This document shows positions 20,233 to 31,213 of a DNA stretch of 64,000 nt, piece by piece (position 1 is the first letter of the stretch; each line of letters begins with the position of its first letter). The notes under the pieces are model-generated. The model searched no databases, had not been told where the DNA came from, and saw nothing but the letters and a program-made list of their open reading frames with translations. Origin of the DNA: Nocardioides sp. URHA0032 (GTDB lineage: Bacteria; Actinomycetota; Actinomycetes; Propionibacteriales; Nocardioidaceae); contig NZ_JIAV01000015.1 of the NCBI RefSeq assembly GCF_000620645.1, positions 124,001 through 188,000 of the forward strand, read 5' to 3'. The position numbers and the translations under genes were made by a program.

Positions 20233-21588
20233 TCAGGTCGTCGAACCCGACCCGGACGCGATGTGCTCCGCGAGCCAGTGGTAGGACGCCTTCGGCGTCC
20301 GGGTCAGGTCCGAGGGGTCGATGTGCACGATGCCGAAGGTCTTGGTGTAGCCCTCGGCCCACTCGAAGTTGTCCAGGAGCGTCCAGACGATGTACGCCCG
20401 CACGTCCGCACCGGCCGCCCGCGCCCGCTCCGTGGCGGCGATGTGGTCACGCAGGTAGCCGATCCGGTCCTGGTCGTCCAGGCTGGCGTCCGGGTAGGCC
20501 GCGCCGTTCTCGGTGACCAGCACCGGGAGCCCGGTGCGCCGGTGGGTGTCGACCAGCAGCTCCTCGAGCCCGATGGCGTCGACCTCCCAGCCGATGTCGG
20601 TGCGCGGCTCCCGGACGACGAACGAGACCGGGGTCGCGCCGGGGTACGCCTCGACCTCGGGGTGCCGGGCGAGCGACGGATCGGCCAGGGTGGGGCGGAA
20701 CGGCGTGTAGTAGTTGACCCCGATCCAGTCGGCCGAGCCGCGGACCAGGGCCAGGTCGCCGTCGCGCACGAGCCGCGGGTCGGCGAGCTCGGGGGCCACG
20801 CGCAGCAGGCCCTCGTCGTACGCACCGTCGACGAGGGGGCCGACCCAGACCCGGTTGCGGACCGCGTCGAGCTCGTCCGCCGCCTGCGCGGCCTCCGCGG
20901 TCTCGGGCCAGTACGGCGCGAGGTTGTGCACGATGCCCAGGTCGGACACCCCGGCGTCGTGGAGACGGGCGGCGGCGAGACCGTGCGCGAGGTTCAGGTG
21001 GTGGGCCGCACGGTGGCCGGCGCCACCCTCCTTGCGCCCCGGCGCGTGCACGCCGGCGGAGTAGCCGAGGTACGCCGCGCACCACGGCTCGTTGTGGGTC
21101 GCCCAGACGCGCACGCGGTCGCCGAGCCGGTCGTGGACGACGCTCGCGTAGTCGGCGAACGCCTCGGCGGTGTCGCGGTTCAGCCAGCCGTCCCGGTCCT
21201 CCAGCTCCTGCGGGAGGTCCCAGTGGTAGAGCGTCGCGGTCGGGCTGATGCCCCGTGCCAGGGCCGCGTCGACCAGCCGGTCGTAGTGGTCCAGGCCGCG
21301 CTGCTCGACCCGGCCGGTGCCCTCGGGCACGATCCGCGGCCAGGCCACCGAGAAGCGGTACCACTGGGCCCCGGAGCCCGCGACCAGGTCGAGGTCCTCG
21401 GCGTACCGGTGGTAGGAGTCGCAGGCCACCGAGCCGTCCCGCCCGTCCCGGACCGCGCCCGGGCGGGCGGCGAAGGTGTCCCAGATCGAGGCGCCCCGCC
21501 CGTCCTCGGCGGTGGCCCCCTCAATCTGGTACGCCGCGGTCGCGACGCCGTAGGACAGCCGGGAACCGTCGGGGAGGTGCTGGGTCAT
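20233..21588 (-). CDS. Glycoside hydrolase family 1 beta-glucosidase
   Basis: A 451-aa GH1 enzyme, cytosolic (no signal peptide), expected to split imported beta-glucosides such as cellobiose into glucose. The acid/base Glu167 lies in THNEPW and the nucleophile Glu360 in LVTENG. The substrate-site segments SYGVATAAYQIEGA, RFSVAWPRIVP and LLDNFEWAEGY are intact. I take the ATG at 21586-21588, preceded 7 nt upstream by a -10-like TAGGGT (complement of 21596-21601), over a GTG three codons upstream. A CebR-type operator at 21620-21633 is upstream. Divergent from the LacI gene. Confidence 0.96.
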   Translation of the reverse strand: MTQHLPDGSRLSYGVATAAYQIEGATAEDGRGASIWDTFAARPGAVRDGRDGSVACDSYHRYAEDLDLVAGSGAQWYRFSVAWPRIVPEGTGRVEQRGLDHYDRLVDAALARGISPTATLYHWDLPQELEDRDGWLNRDTAEAFADYASVVHDRLGDRVRVWATHNEPWCAAYLGYSAGVHAPGRKEGGAGHRAAHHLNLAHGLAAARLHDAGVSDLGIVHNLAPYWPETAEAAQAADELDAVRNRVWVGPLVDGAYDEGLLRVAPELADPRLVRDGDLALVRGSADWIGVNYYTPFRPTLADPSLARHPEVEAYPGATPVSFVVREPRTDIGWEVDAIGLEELLVDTHRRTGLPVLVTENGAAYPDASLDDQDRIGYLRDHIAATERARAAGADVRAYIVWTLLDNFEWAEGYTKTFGIVHIDPSDLTRTPKASYHWLAEHIASGSGSTT

Positions 21589-21619
21589 GCGCTTCACCCT
21601 AGTGGCTCGGCGGTCTTTT

Positions 21620-21633
21620 TGGGAGCGCTCCCA
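21620..21633. promoter_or_regulatory. Perfect CebR/CelR operator between GH1 and LacI genes
   Basis: TGGGAGCGCTCCCA is a perfect 14-bp palindrome identical to the published CebR/CelR target. It ends 2 nt before the LacI ATG and lies about 20 bp upstream of the GH1 -10 box, so it could control both divergent genes and give autoregulation. Confidence 0.93.
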
Positions 21634-21635
21634 GC

Positions 21636-22655
21636 ATGACCGGCATCAAGGACGTCGCCCGCGAGGTCGAGATGTCGACGGCCACCGTCTCCCGCGCGCT
21701 GAGGGGCCTGCCCGGCGTGTCCGAGGAGACCCGGACCCGGGTGATGGAGACCGCGCGCCGGCTCGGCTACGTGCCGTCGCCGAGCGCCGCGGGCCTGGCC
21801 AGCGGGCAGACCCGGACCGTGGCGGTGATCGTCCCGTGGGTGACCCGCTGGTTCTTCGCCGCGGTCGTGCAGGGAGCCGAGGAGGTGCTCCGCGAGCACG
21901 GCTACGACCTGCTGCTCTACAACCTGGCCGGCGACGAGTCCGCCCGGCACCGGGTCTTCGAGACCAGCCTGCTGACCAAGCGCGTGGACGCGGTCCTGGT
22001 GCTGAGCCTGAAGCCCAGCCTCGACGAGCTGGGCCGCCTGGACAAGCTCGGGCGGCCGGTGACGATCGTCGGCGCCGACGTGCCGGGCTGGGCGACGGTG
22101 CGGATCGACGACGAGCAGGCAGCGCGCACCGCGACCCAGCACCTGCTCGGCCTCGGCCACTCGCGGATCGCCTACGTCGGCGGTGCGCTCGAGGGCGTCC
22201 TCGACTTCACCGCCCCGGCTGCGCGACTGTCCGGCTACCGGTCGGCGCTCGCGGAGGCCGGCCTGCGGCACGACCCCGCGCTCGAGGCCGACGGCGAGTT
22301 CAGCGTGGCCGGCGGCTCCCGTGCGGCCCACGACCTGCTGGAGCGTGCGGACCGGCCGACGGCGATCTTCGCGGCGTCCGACGAGATGGCCTTCGGGGTC
22401 CTCCGGACCGCCCGCGAGGTCGGGCTGCGGGTGCCCGAGGATCTCTCGGTGATCGGGATCGACGACCACGAGATGGCGGAGATCTTCGACCTGACGACGG
22501 TGGCGCAGCCGGTGCACGAGCAGGGCCGCGTGGCCGCGCAGCAGGTGCTCACCGCGCTCGAGGGCGCGCACTGGCTCCCCGAGCAGGTCCTGCTGCCCAC
22601 CCGGCTCGTGGTCCGGCGTACTACCCGGGCACCCGGGAGTAGCGCAGGTCGGTGA
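21636..22655 (+). CDS. LacI family transcriptional regulator (CebR/CelR-like)
   Basis: A 339-aa repressor. The N-terminal helix-turn-helix is GIKDVAREVEMSTATVSRAL (residues 3-22), followed by the hinge helix SPSAAGLASGQ and a periplasmic-binding-protein-like sugar domain (residues 60-330). Homology, position and the perfect operator just before its ATG make it the likely regulator of the GH1 gene and transporter, with a gluco-oligosaccharide such as cellobiose as inducer (by analogy with CebR). Its last 35 nt overlap the convergent trmB gene. Confidence 0.93.
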   Translation: MTGIKDVAREVEMSTATVSRALRGLPGVSEETRTRVMETARRLGYVPSPSAAGLASGQTRTVAVIVPWVTRWFFAAVVQGAEEVLREHGYDLLLYNLAGDESARHRVFETSLLTKRVDAVLVLSLKPSLDELGRLDKLGRPVTIVGADVPGWATVRIDDEQAARTATQHLLGLGHSRIAYVGGALEGVLDFTAPAARLSGYRSALAEAGLRHDPALEADGEFSVAGGSRAAHDLLERADRPTAIFAASDEMAFGVLRTAREVGLRVPEDLSVIGIDDHEMAEIFDLTTVAQPVHEQGRVAAQQVLTALEGAHWLPEQVLLPTRLVVRRTTRAPGSSAGR

Positions 22656-23352
22656 TGTCGCGGCCGGCCGCGAGGCCCTTCCGCTCGAACTTGGTCACCG
22701 GGCGCTCGGACCAGCGCTCGGTGACGCCGCCCTCGAGCAGCGGCTCGGCGTCCAGCACCTCGACCATCTGCTCGGCGTAGTCGCCCCAGTCGGTGGCCAG
22801 CCGCCACTCGGCTCCGGGCGCGAGCCGGGTCGCGGCGAGGCGGGCGAACGCCGGCGTCACGAGTCGCCGCTTGTGGTGCTTCTTCTTGTGCCAGGGGTCC
22901 GGGAAGAAGGTCCACAGCCCGGCGAGGCTCTCCGCCTCGACCAGGTGCTCCATCGACCAGACCGCGTCGACACTGAGCATCCGGACGTTCTCCAGCGCGG
23001 CCTCGCCGATCCGGGCGAGCGTGTCCGCGACGCCGGGGCGCCAGACCTCGAAGGCGACGACGTCGTGGTCGGGACGGGCGGCCGCGAGCGCGACCGTCGA
23101 CTCGCCGATCCCCGAGCCGATCTCGACGACGAGCGGCGCCGTACGCCCGAACATCCCCGCCAGCGTGAAGCCGGGGTCGTCCACCGCCTCGTCGGGCAGC
23201 CACCACCGCTCGGCGTACGCCGCCCACGCCTGCGCCTGCCGCGGGGTGAACCGGGCGCCGCGCCGCGAGTAGGTCAGCACCTCGCGCATCGTCCGACCGT
23301 CGTCGGTCAGCTTGTGGTGCGGGCGTGCGGGTCGGACGCGCTGTTCGGCCAT
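22621..23352 (-). CDS. trmB: tRNA (guanosine(46)-N7)-methyltransferase
   Basis: A 243-aa SAM-dependent methyltransferase making m7G46 in tRNA variable loops. SAM motif I is PLVVEIGSGIGESTVAL; the family hallmark is FFPDPWHKKKHHKRRL, and the C-terminal SERPVTKFERKG is also typical. I take the ATG at 23350-23352 (MAEQRVRPARPHHKL). A much longer upstream reading in frame lacks homology and runs through the divergent aminotransferase gene. The 3' end overlaps the LacI gene by 35 nt. Confidence 0.96.
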   Translation of the reverse strand: MAEQRVRPARPHHKLTDDGRTMREVLTYSRRGARFTPRQAQAWAAYAERWWLPDEAVDDPGFTLAGMFGRTAPLVVEIGSGIGESTVALAAARPDHDVVAFEVWRPGVADTLARIGEAALENVRMLSVDAVWSMEHLVEAESLAGLWTFFPDPWHKKKHHKRRLVTPAFARLAATRLAPGAEWRLATDWGDYAEQMVEVLDAEPLLEGGVTERWSERPVTKFERKGLAAGRDITDLRYSRVPG

Positions 23353-23371
23353 GTCGTCTATCTTCCCCACC

Positions 23372-24715
23372 ATGATCGATCGCGCCCGCATCGCCGCCCT
23401 CCGCGCCACCGAGGAGGACCGGTTCGCCGACCTCCATCCCCGCTCCGCCGCGCTCGCGGAGGAGGCCCGCGGCCCCCTGCTCGCCGGGGTGCCGATGCCC
23501 TGGATGACCCGGTGGCCGGGCCGGTTCCCGCTGTTCTTCGACACCGCGGCCGGGGCGCGGCTCGTGGACGTCGACGGCATCGAGTACGTCGACCTCTGCC
23601 TCGGGGACACCGGCGCCATGACCGGCCACGCGCTGCCCCAGGTCACCGACGCGATCGCCGCCCGCGCGGCCCGCGGCATCACCACGATGCTGCCGTCCGC
23701 GGACGCGGTCTGGGTCGGCGAGGAGCTCGTGCGCCGGTTCGGGCTGCCCTCCTGGCAGCTGGCGATGTCGGCGACCGACGCGAACCGCTTCGTGCTGCGC
23801 TTCGCCCGCCACCTCACCGGCCGGCCGCGGGTCGCGGTCATGGACTGGTGCTACCACGGCACCGTCGACGAGACCCTGGCCGTGCTCGACGGCGACGCGG
23901 TGGTGGCGCGGCCGGGCGCGCTCGGCCCGCAGGTGCCGGTGTCCGAGACGACCGCGGTGGTGCCGTTCAACGACGCCGACGCGCTCGACCGGCGGCTCGC
24001 GGTCGGCGACGTCGCGTGCCTGCTGATGGAGCCGGCACTGACGAACATCGGCATCGTGCTGCCCGAGCCCGGCTACCTCGACGCGGTCCGCGAGATCACC
24101 CGCCGGTACGGCGTGCTGCTGGTGGTCGACGAGACGCACACGCTCTGCGCGGGTCCCGGTGGCGCCACCGCTGCCTGGGGACTCGAGCCCGACCTGCTGG
24201 TGGTCGGGAAGCCGATCGGCGGCGGGGTCCCGTGCGCGGCCTACGGCATGAGCGCCGAGGTGGCGGGCCGGCTCTCGGGCCCGATGCTCGGCCACGAGAT
24301 CGACGTCGCCGGCGTGGGCGGCACGCTGACCGGCAACGCGCTGGCGCTGGCGGCCATCAGGGCGACCCTGTCGACCTGCCTGCGCGAGGAGGACTTCGCG
24401 GTCGCCGTACCCCTGGCGGAGCGGTTCGCGGACGGCGTGGCCGGCGTGATCGCGGACGCCGGCCTGCCGTGGCACGTGCAGCGGCTCGGCTGCCGCGCGG
24501 AGTACTGGTTCTGCCCGCCTCCTCGCGACGGCGCCGCGGCCGCGGCCGCGGTCGACGAGGAGCTCGAGGGCCTCCTGCACCTGTGGTGCCTGAACCGGGG
24601 CGTGCTGCTGACGCCGTTCCACAACATGGCGCTGTTCAGCCCGCACCACACCCCCGCCGACGTGGACCGGCACACCGAGGCCTTCGCCGAGGCACTCGCT
24701 GCCCTGCTCTGCTGA
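23372..24715 (+). CDS. Class III aminotransferase (glutamate-1-semialdehyde mutase-like)
   Basis: A 447-aa PLP-dependent fold-type I enzyme. The LVVDETHTLCAGPGG segment holds the cofactor-binding Asp, and the PLP lysine is in LLVVGKPIGGGVP. It resembles HemL-like transaminases but the N-terminal substrate region differs (WMTRWPGRFPLFFDTAAGAR), so it is probably a separate amino-acid or omega-transaminase rather than hemL. A -10-like TATCTT (23359-23364) is 7 nt before the ATG; the gene diverges from trmB across only 19 nt. The substrate is unknown. Confidence 0.88.
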   Translation: MIDRARIAALRATEEDRFADLHPRSAALAEEARGPLLAGVPMPWMTRWPGRFPLFFDTAAGARLVDVDGIEYVDLCLGDTGAMTGHALPQVTDAIAARAARGITTMLPSADAVWVGEELVRRFGLPSWQLAMSATDANRFVLRFARHLTGRPRVAVMDWCYHGTVDETLAVLDGDAVVARPGALGPQVPVSETTAVVPFNDADALDRRLAVGDVACLLMEPALTNIGIVLPEPGYLDAVREITRRYGVLLVVDETHTLCAGPGGATAAWGLEPDLLVVGKPIGGGVPCAAYGMSAEVAGRLSGPMLGHEIDVAGVGGTLTGNALALAAIRATLSTCLREEDFAVAVPLAERFADGVAGVIADAGLPWHVQRLGCRAEYWFCPPPRDGAAAAAAVDEELEGLLHLWCLNRGVLLTPFHNMALFSPHHTPADVDRHTEAFAEALAALLC

Positions 24716-24759
24716 CGCCGAGTCGGCGCAGTCTCAGCTGAGACTGCGCCGACTCGGCG
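24716..24759. terminator. 44-bp perfect inverted repeat after the aminotransferase gene
   Basis: Two 22-nt arms (24716-24737 and 24738-24759) match perfectly with no spacer; the left arm begins CGCCGAGTCGGCG and the centre is TCAGCTGA. It starts one base after the TGA. A long stem with a minimal loop would work as a terminator in either direction, although no T-run follows. Confidence 0.75.
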
Positions 24760-24774
24760 GGCATCCGGACACAC

Positions 24775-24814
24775 AGAAGGGCCCCGACCGCCTTGCGGCG
24801 GCCGGGGCCCTTCT
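24775..24814 (-). terminator. Intrinsic terminator of the str operon (after tuf)
   Basis: AGAAGGGCCCCG (24775-24786) pairs with CGGGGCCCTTCT (24803-24814); after one mismatch a further 5 pairs close a 4-nt loop. It lies 33 nt beyond the tuf stop. On the minus strand the stem ends in CCCTTCTGTGTG, only weakly T-rich, as usual in actinobacteria. Confidence 0.88.
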
Positions 24815-24847
24815 GGTCAGTGCTGGATCAAGCCGGGTGGGTCTGGA

Positions 24848-26041
<1,194 letters not shown>

Positions 26042-26110
26042 TGGGGCTCCTCCTGTGTGGGTTGTTACTTGACTCGTACAAGTTGTTGCAGCCGAGGGTC
26101 CTGACGAGGG

Positions 26111-28222
<2,112 letters not shown>

Positions 28223-28260
28223 TGTCTGTGCGTTCCTTAGAAAGTAGGAAGTGCCGGTGG

Positions 28261-28286
28261 GCGGGAGCGACGTACGCCGCTCCCGC
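28261..28286 (-). other. Intercistronic hairpin between rpsG and fusA
   Basis: GCGGGAGCG (28261-28269) and CGCTCCCGC (28278-28286) form a perfect 9-bp stem with an 8-nt loop that can itself partly fold. It follows the rpsG stop by 5 nt. It may slow decay or reduce read-through into fusA-tuf; no T-run is present. Confidence 0.6.
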
Positions 28287-28291
28287 GCAGA

Positions 28292-28762
28292 TCACCAGCG
28301 GTAGTGCGCGAAGGCCTTGTTGGACTCGGCCATCTTGTGGGTGTCCTCGCGCTTCTTCACAGCGGCACCGAGGCCGTTGGAGGCGTCGAGGATCTCGTTC
28401 ATCAGTCGCTCGTGCATGGTCTTCTCGCGACGGTCAGCCGCGTAGCCGACGAGCCAGCGCAGCGCGAGCGTGGTGCCGCGCGTGCCCTTGACCTCGATCG
28501 GGACCTGGTAGGTCGCGCCGCCGACGCGGCGGGACTTGACCTCGATGGCCGGCTTGACGTTGTCGAGCGCACGCTTCAGCGTGACGACCGGGTCGGTGCC
28601 GGTCTTCTCGCGGCAGCCCTCGAGCGCGGTGTAGACGATCCGCTGAGCGACCTGCTTCTTGCCGTCCTGCAGCACCTTGGAGACGAGCTGGGTGACCAGC
28701 TGCGACCCGTAGACCGGGTCGACGTCGATCGGCCGCTTCGGAGCGGGACCCTTGCGCGGCAT
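28292..28762 (-). CDS. rpsG: 30S ribosomal protein S7
   Basis: S7 nucleates the 30S head and is the str-operon autorepressor in E. coli. The 156-aa protein starts [20 protein letters not shown] and carries [14 protein letters not shown] and [20 protein letters not shown], all standard. It begins 1 nt after the rpsL stop. Confidence 0.99.
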   Translation of the reverse strand: MPRKGPAPKRPIDVDPVYGSQLVTQLVSKVLQDGKKQVAQRIVYTALEGCREKTGTDPVVTLKRALDNVKPAIEVKSRRVGGATYQVPIEVKGTRGTTLALRWLVGYAADRREKTMHERLMNEILDASNGLGAAVKKREDTHKMAESNKAFAHYRW

Positions 28763-28763
28763 A

Positions 28764-29138
28764 TCAGCTCTTCTCCTTCTTGGCGCCGTAGCGGCTGCGA
28801 GCCTGCTTGCGGTTCTTGACGCCCTGGGTGTCGAGGGTGCCGCGGATGATCTTGTAGCGGACGCCGGGGAGGTCCTTCACCCGGCCGCCGCGGACGAGCA
28901 CGATCGAGTGCTCCTGGAGGTTGTGACCGACACCCGGGATGTAGGCGGTGACCTCGACGCCGCTGGACAGGCGCACGCGGGCGACCTTGCGCAGGGCGGA
29001 GTTCGGCTTCTTCGGGGTGGTCGTGTAGACGCGCGTGCAGACGCCTCGGCGCTGCGGCGATCCCTTCAGGGCAGGCGTCTTGTTCTTCGACACCTTGTCC
29101 TGGCGGCCCTTGCGGACCAGCTGATTGATGGTGGGCAC
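28764..29138 (-). CDS. rpsL: 30S ribosomal protein S12
   Basis: S12 guards decoding accuracy and is the streptomycin-resistance protein. The 124-aa protein starts at GTG ([14 protein letters not shown]). Lys43 in [11 protein letters not shown] and Lys88 in [12 protein letters not shown] are the sensitive wild-type residues, so no streptomycin-resistance substitution is visible. First gene of the str operon, after a leader of about 240 nt. Confidence 0.99.
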   Translation of the reverse strand: MPTINQLVRKGRQDKVSKNKTPALKGSPQRRGVCTRVYTTTPKKPNSALRKVARVRLSSGVEVTAYIPGVGHNLQEHSIVLVRGGRVKDLPGVRYKIIRGTLDTQGVKNRKQARSRYGAKKEKS

Positions 29139-29382
29139 CTGTGTGGTTCCCCTTCTTTTCGGCTCTCAGTACGAACGCTCTGCTCGCACGGTGTGCTGCT
29201 GCGTGTCCGGGTGGTGCGATCCCAACCGGCGCCGCTCTACCCCCGAGGTCGGGCGTGTCGCCCGGCCCCACGTTCAGCGAGAACTCGCGGTCTCGCCAAC
29301 GGGGATTTCCGTGCCGGAGTCGGGAACCTGTCCTCCCGACTGCCTCCGGGCACGCGCAACGGCCTGGTTGTCCCAGACACGA
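29139..29382 (-). promoter_or_regulatory. str operon leader (about 244-nt 5' UTR, overlapping the MFS 3' end)
   Basis: The predicted start point near 29382 is inside the MFS gene, so the leader spans the last 108 nt of that gene plus the 135-nt gap. It contains the element shared with the S10 leader (29239-29260) and AAAAGAAGGGGAACC as Shine-Dalgarno region before rpsL. Confidence 0.5.
29239..29260 (-). promoter_or_regulatory. Leader element shared with the S10 operon (copy 2)
   Basis: Twenty-one of 22 bases match 8781-8802 on the same strand relative to the operon. It lies about 122 nt after the predicted str start point and 101 nt before rpsL, nearly the same spacing as in the S10 leader. 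Confidence 0.6.
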
Positions 29383-30653
29383 GGAAAAAGACTACCTGTG
29401 GGCTCAACCGCATGCAAAACGCTGCGAGCACCCCCGCGGAGCCGCGCGTAGACGGCCAGCGCCAAGAGTACTCCCGCGACGGTGAGGGCGCCGCCGATCA
29501 TCAGGCTCCAGCGCGCCCCGAGGTGCTGCCCGACCCAGCCGATGATCGGCGAGCCGAGCGGCGTACCGCCCATCACGATCGTCATGTACAGCGCCATCAC
29601 CCGGCCCCGGATGGCCGGGTCGGACTCGAGCTGGAGCGTCGCGTTCGCGGAGTTGAGCAGGGTCAGCGTGCAGAACCCGATCACCGGGCAGAACAATGCG
29701 AACGCGAGGTACGTCGGAAGCACGCCGGCGACCATCTCCGCGACGCCGAAGCCGAGCGCGGCCACGACCAGCAGCCGCAACCGGATCCGGACCCGGCGGG
29801 CGGCCATCAGCGCACCGGTCAGCGACCCGACCGCCATCGCGGAGCCCAGGATGCCGAACTCACCCGCACCCTTGCCGAACACCTCGGTGGCCATCAGCGC
29901 GGAGGTGATCTGGAAGTTCATCCCGAAGGTGCCCGCGAAGAACACCATGATCAGGATCATCACCATCTTGGGCTGGCTGCGGATGTAGCGGACCCCCTCG
30001 ATCAGCATCCCCGGCGTCCGGGCGCGGAGCTCGGGGGTGTTGAGCAGCGCAATGTTCATCCGCTGCAGCTGGGCGATCACCGCGAGGTAGGACACCGCGT
30101 TGATGAGGATCACCCAGCCGGTCGCCTCCGCTCCCCCGCCGAGCGCACCGATCATCAGGCCCGCGAGACCGGGCCCGAGGATCCGGGCGGCGTTGAAGCT
30201 CGCCGAGTTGAGCCCGACGGCGTTGGTGAGGTCGTCCTGGCCGACCATCTCCGAGACGAACGACTGGCGCGCCGGCGCGTCGAACGCGGCGCCGATGCCG
30301 AACAGCAGCGCGATCGCGTAGACGTGCCACGTCTGGGCCACGCCGAGCACGGCGATCACGCCGAGGACGAGCGCCGCGACCGCCATCGTCGCCTGGGTCA
30401 GCTGGAGGAGGCGACGCTTCGGGAAGCGGTCGGCCACCACGCCGGCGTACGGGCTCAGCAGCAGGACCGGGAGGAACTGGAGCCCGGTCGTGATGCCGAG
30501 CTCGGTGCCGCTGTTGCCGGGGAGACTGAGCACCAGCCAGTCCTGCGCCACCCGCTGCATCCAGGTACCGGTGTTCGACACCGCACTACCGGCCAGGTAC
30601 AGCCGGTAGTTGGGGTTGCGGAGGGCGCGGAACGTCGGGCTCGTCGCTATCAG
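29274..30653 (-). CDS. MFS transporter (MFS_3/EntS-like), probable CTG start
   Basis: An integral membrane exporter of about 459 aa with twelve hydrophobic segments. The family N-terminal signature SNTGTWMQRVAQDWLVL and the loop ADRFPKRRLLQLTQA are present. The first conventional start, GTG at 30579-30581, would cut off the conserved segment TFRALRNPNYRLYLAGSAV that is read in frame just upstream. No ATG, GTG or TTG exists before that segment. A CTG at 30651-30653 overlaps the marR stop (CTGA) with GGAAGGA just upstream, so I extend the gene to it. Cotranscribed with marR; probably exports an inducing drug or metabolite. Confidence 0.8.
   Translation of the reverse strand: MIATSPTFRALRNPNYRLYLAGSAVSNTGTWMQRVAQDWLVLSLPGNSGTELGITTGLQFLPVLLLSPYAGVVADRFPKRRLLQLTQATMAVAALVLGVIAVLGVAQTWHVYAIALLFGIGAAFDAPARQSFVSEMVGQDDLTNAVGLNSASFNAARILGPGLAGLMIGALGGGAEATGWVILINAVSYLAVIAQLQRMNIALLNTPELRARTPGMLIEGVRYIRSQPKMVMILIMVFFAGTFGMNFQITSALMATEVFGKGAGEFGILGSAMAVGSLTGALMAARRVRIRLRLLVVAALGFGVAEMVAGVLPTYLAFALFCPVIGFCTLTLLNSANATLQLESDPAIRGRVMALYMTIVMGGTPLGSPIIGWVGQHLGARWSLMIGGALTVAGVLLALAVYARLRGGARSVLHAVEPTGSLFPRVWDNQAVARARRQSGGQVPDSGTEIPVGETASSR
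29389..29417 (-). promoter_or_regulatory. Predicted str operon promoter inside the MFS gene
   Basis: On the minus strand TTGCAT (complement of 29412-29417), a 17-nt spacer and TAGTCT (complement of 29389-29394) make a good sigma-70-type promoter. It sits in a local AT-rich patch (GAGGAAAAAGACTAC on the plus strand) within the coding region for the variable MFS C-terminus. Confidence 0.55.
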
Positions 30654-31120
30654 TCCTTCCGGGCGATGTTCTCGATGATGGGGGCGGCCTTGCGGAGGAC
30701 GGCGCGCTCCTCGGGCGTCAGCTCGCGGAGCCGCTGCGAGAGCCAGGCGTCCCGCCGGTCGCGGTCGGCCAGCAGCCGGGCCCGGCCGGTGTCGGTGATG
30801 GCCACGACCACCTGTCGGCCGTCGGTCTCGTGCGGCCGGCGTTCGACGTCGCCGCTCTGCTCGAGGCAGTTGACCGTGCGGGTCATGGACGGGGGCTGGA
30901 CCCGCTCGCTGCTCGCGAGCTCGCCGATGGTCAGCGCGCCGCCGTTGCGGAACAGGCAGCCGAGCACCGCCATCTGGTTGAGACTCAGCTCGTTGTCGGG
31001 GTGGCGCTCGTTCGCGAGTCGCCGCCGCAGGCGCATCACGCTGAGCCTGAGCTCCGAGGCGAGCCCGCCGTCGGTGCGCGCGGCCTTCTCCACTGTCGGC
31101 ATATCGTTAGCATAACTCAT
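30650..31120 (-). CDS. MarR family transcriptional regulator
   Basis: A 156-aa winged-helix repressor. The recognition region ALTIGELASSERVQPPSMTR and the wing VERRPHETDGRQVVVAITDT are typical. I keep the ATG at 31118-31120; a second one at 31100-31102 (MPTVEKAA) would leave an inverted repeat in the promoter. Upstream of and overlapping the MFS gene, so it probably represses the pair until a ligand binds. Confidence 0.93.
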   Translation of the reverse strand: MSYANDMPTVEKAARTDGGLASELRLSVMRLRRRLANERHPDNELSLNQMAVLGCLFRNGGALTIGELASSERVQPPSMTRTVNCLEQSGDVERRPHETDGRQVVVAITDTGRARLLADRDRRDAWLSQRLRELTPEERAVLRKAAPIIENIARKD

Positions 31121-31132
31121 TACCTGTGCTAA
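31107..31132. promoter_or_regulatory. AT-rich inverted repeat at the marR start (candidate operator)
   Basis: TTAGCA (31107-31112) and TGCTAA (31127-31132) are inverted copies 20 bp apart, start to start. Inside, GTTAGCATAAC (31106-31116) is itself a small GTTA/TAAC repeat. AT-rich against a GC-rich background and at the promoter or start of a marR gene, it fits an autoregulatory site. Confidence 0.5.
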
Positions 31133-31213
31133 GTATTCCGGTCCGGGGTGGTAGGTCCGGCCTGGAGGGTGGGCGGCGGCGTGGGCCGCTCGCTGTCGGC
31201 CCCCGAGGTCACG

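Noticed and set aside
21636-24673. Long open frames antisense to the LacI and aminotransferase genes
   Set aside because: They are products of high GC in the third codon position; the sense genes have conserved motifs throughout.
28752-31115. Long open frame of 787 codons on the plus strand
   Set aside because: It runs antisense through rpsL, the MFS gene and marR and has a shadow-like composition; the minus-strand genes have clear homology.
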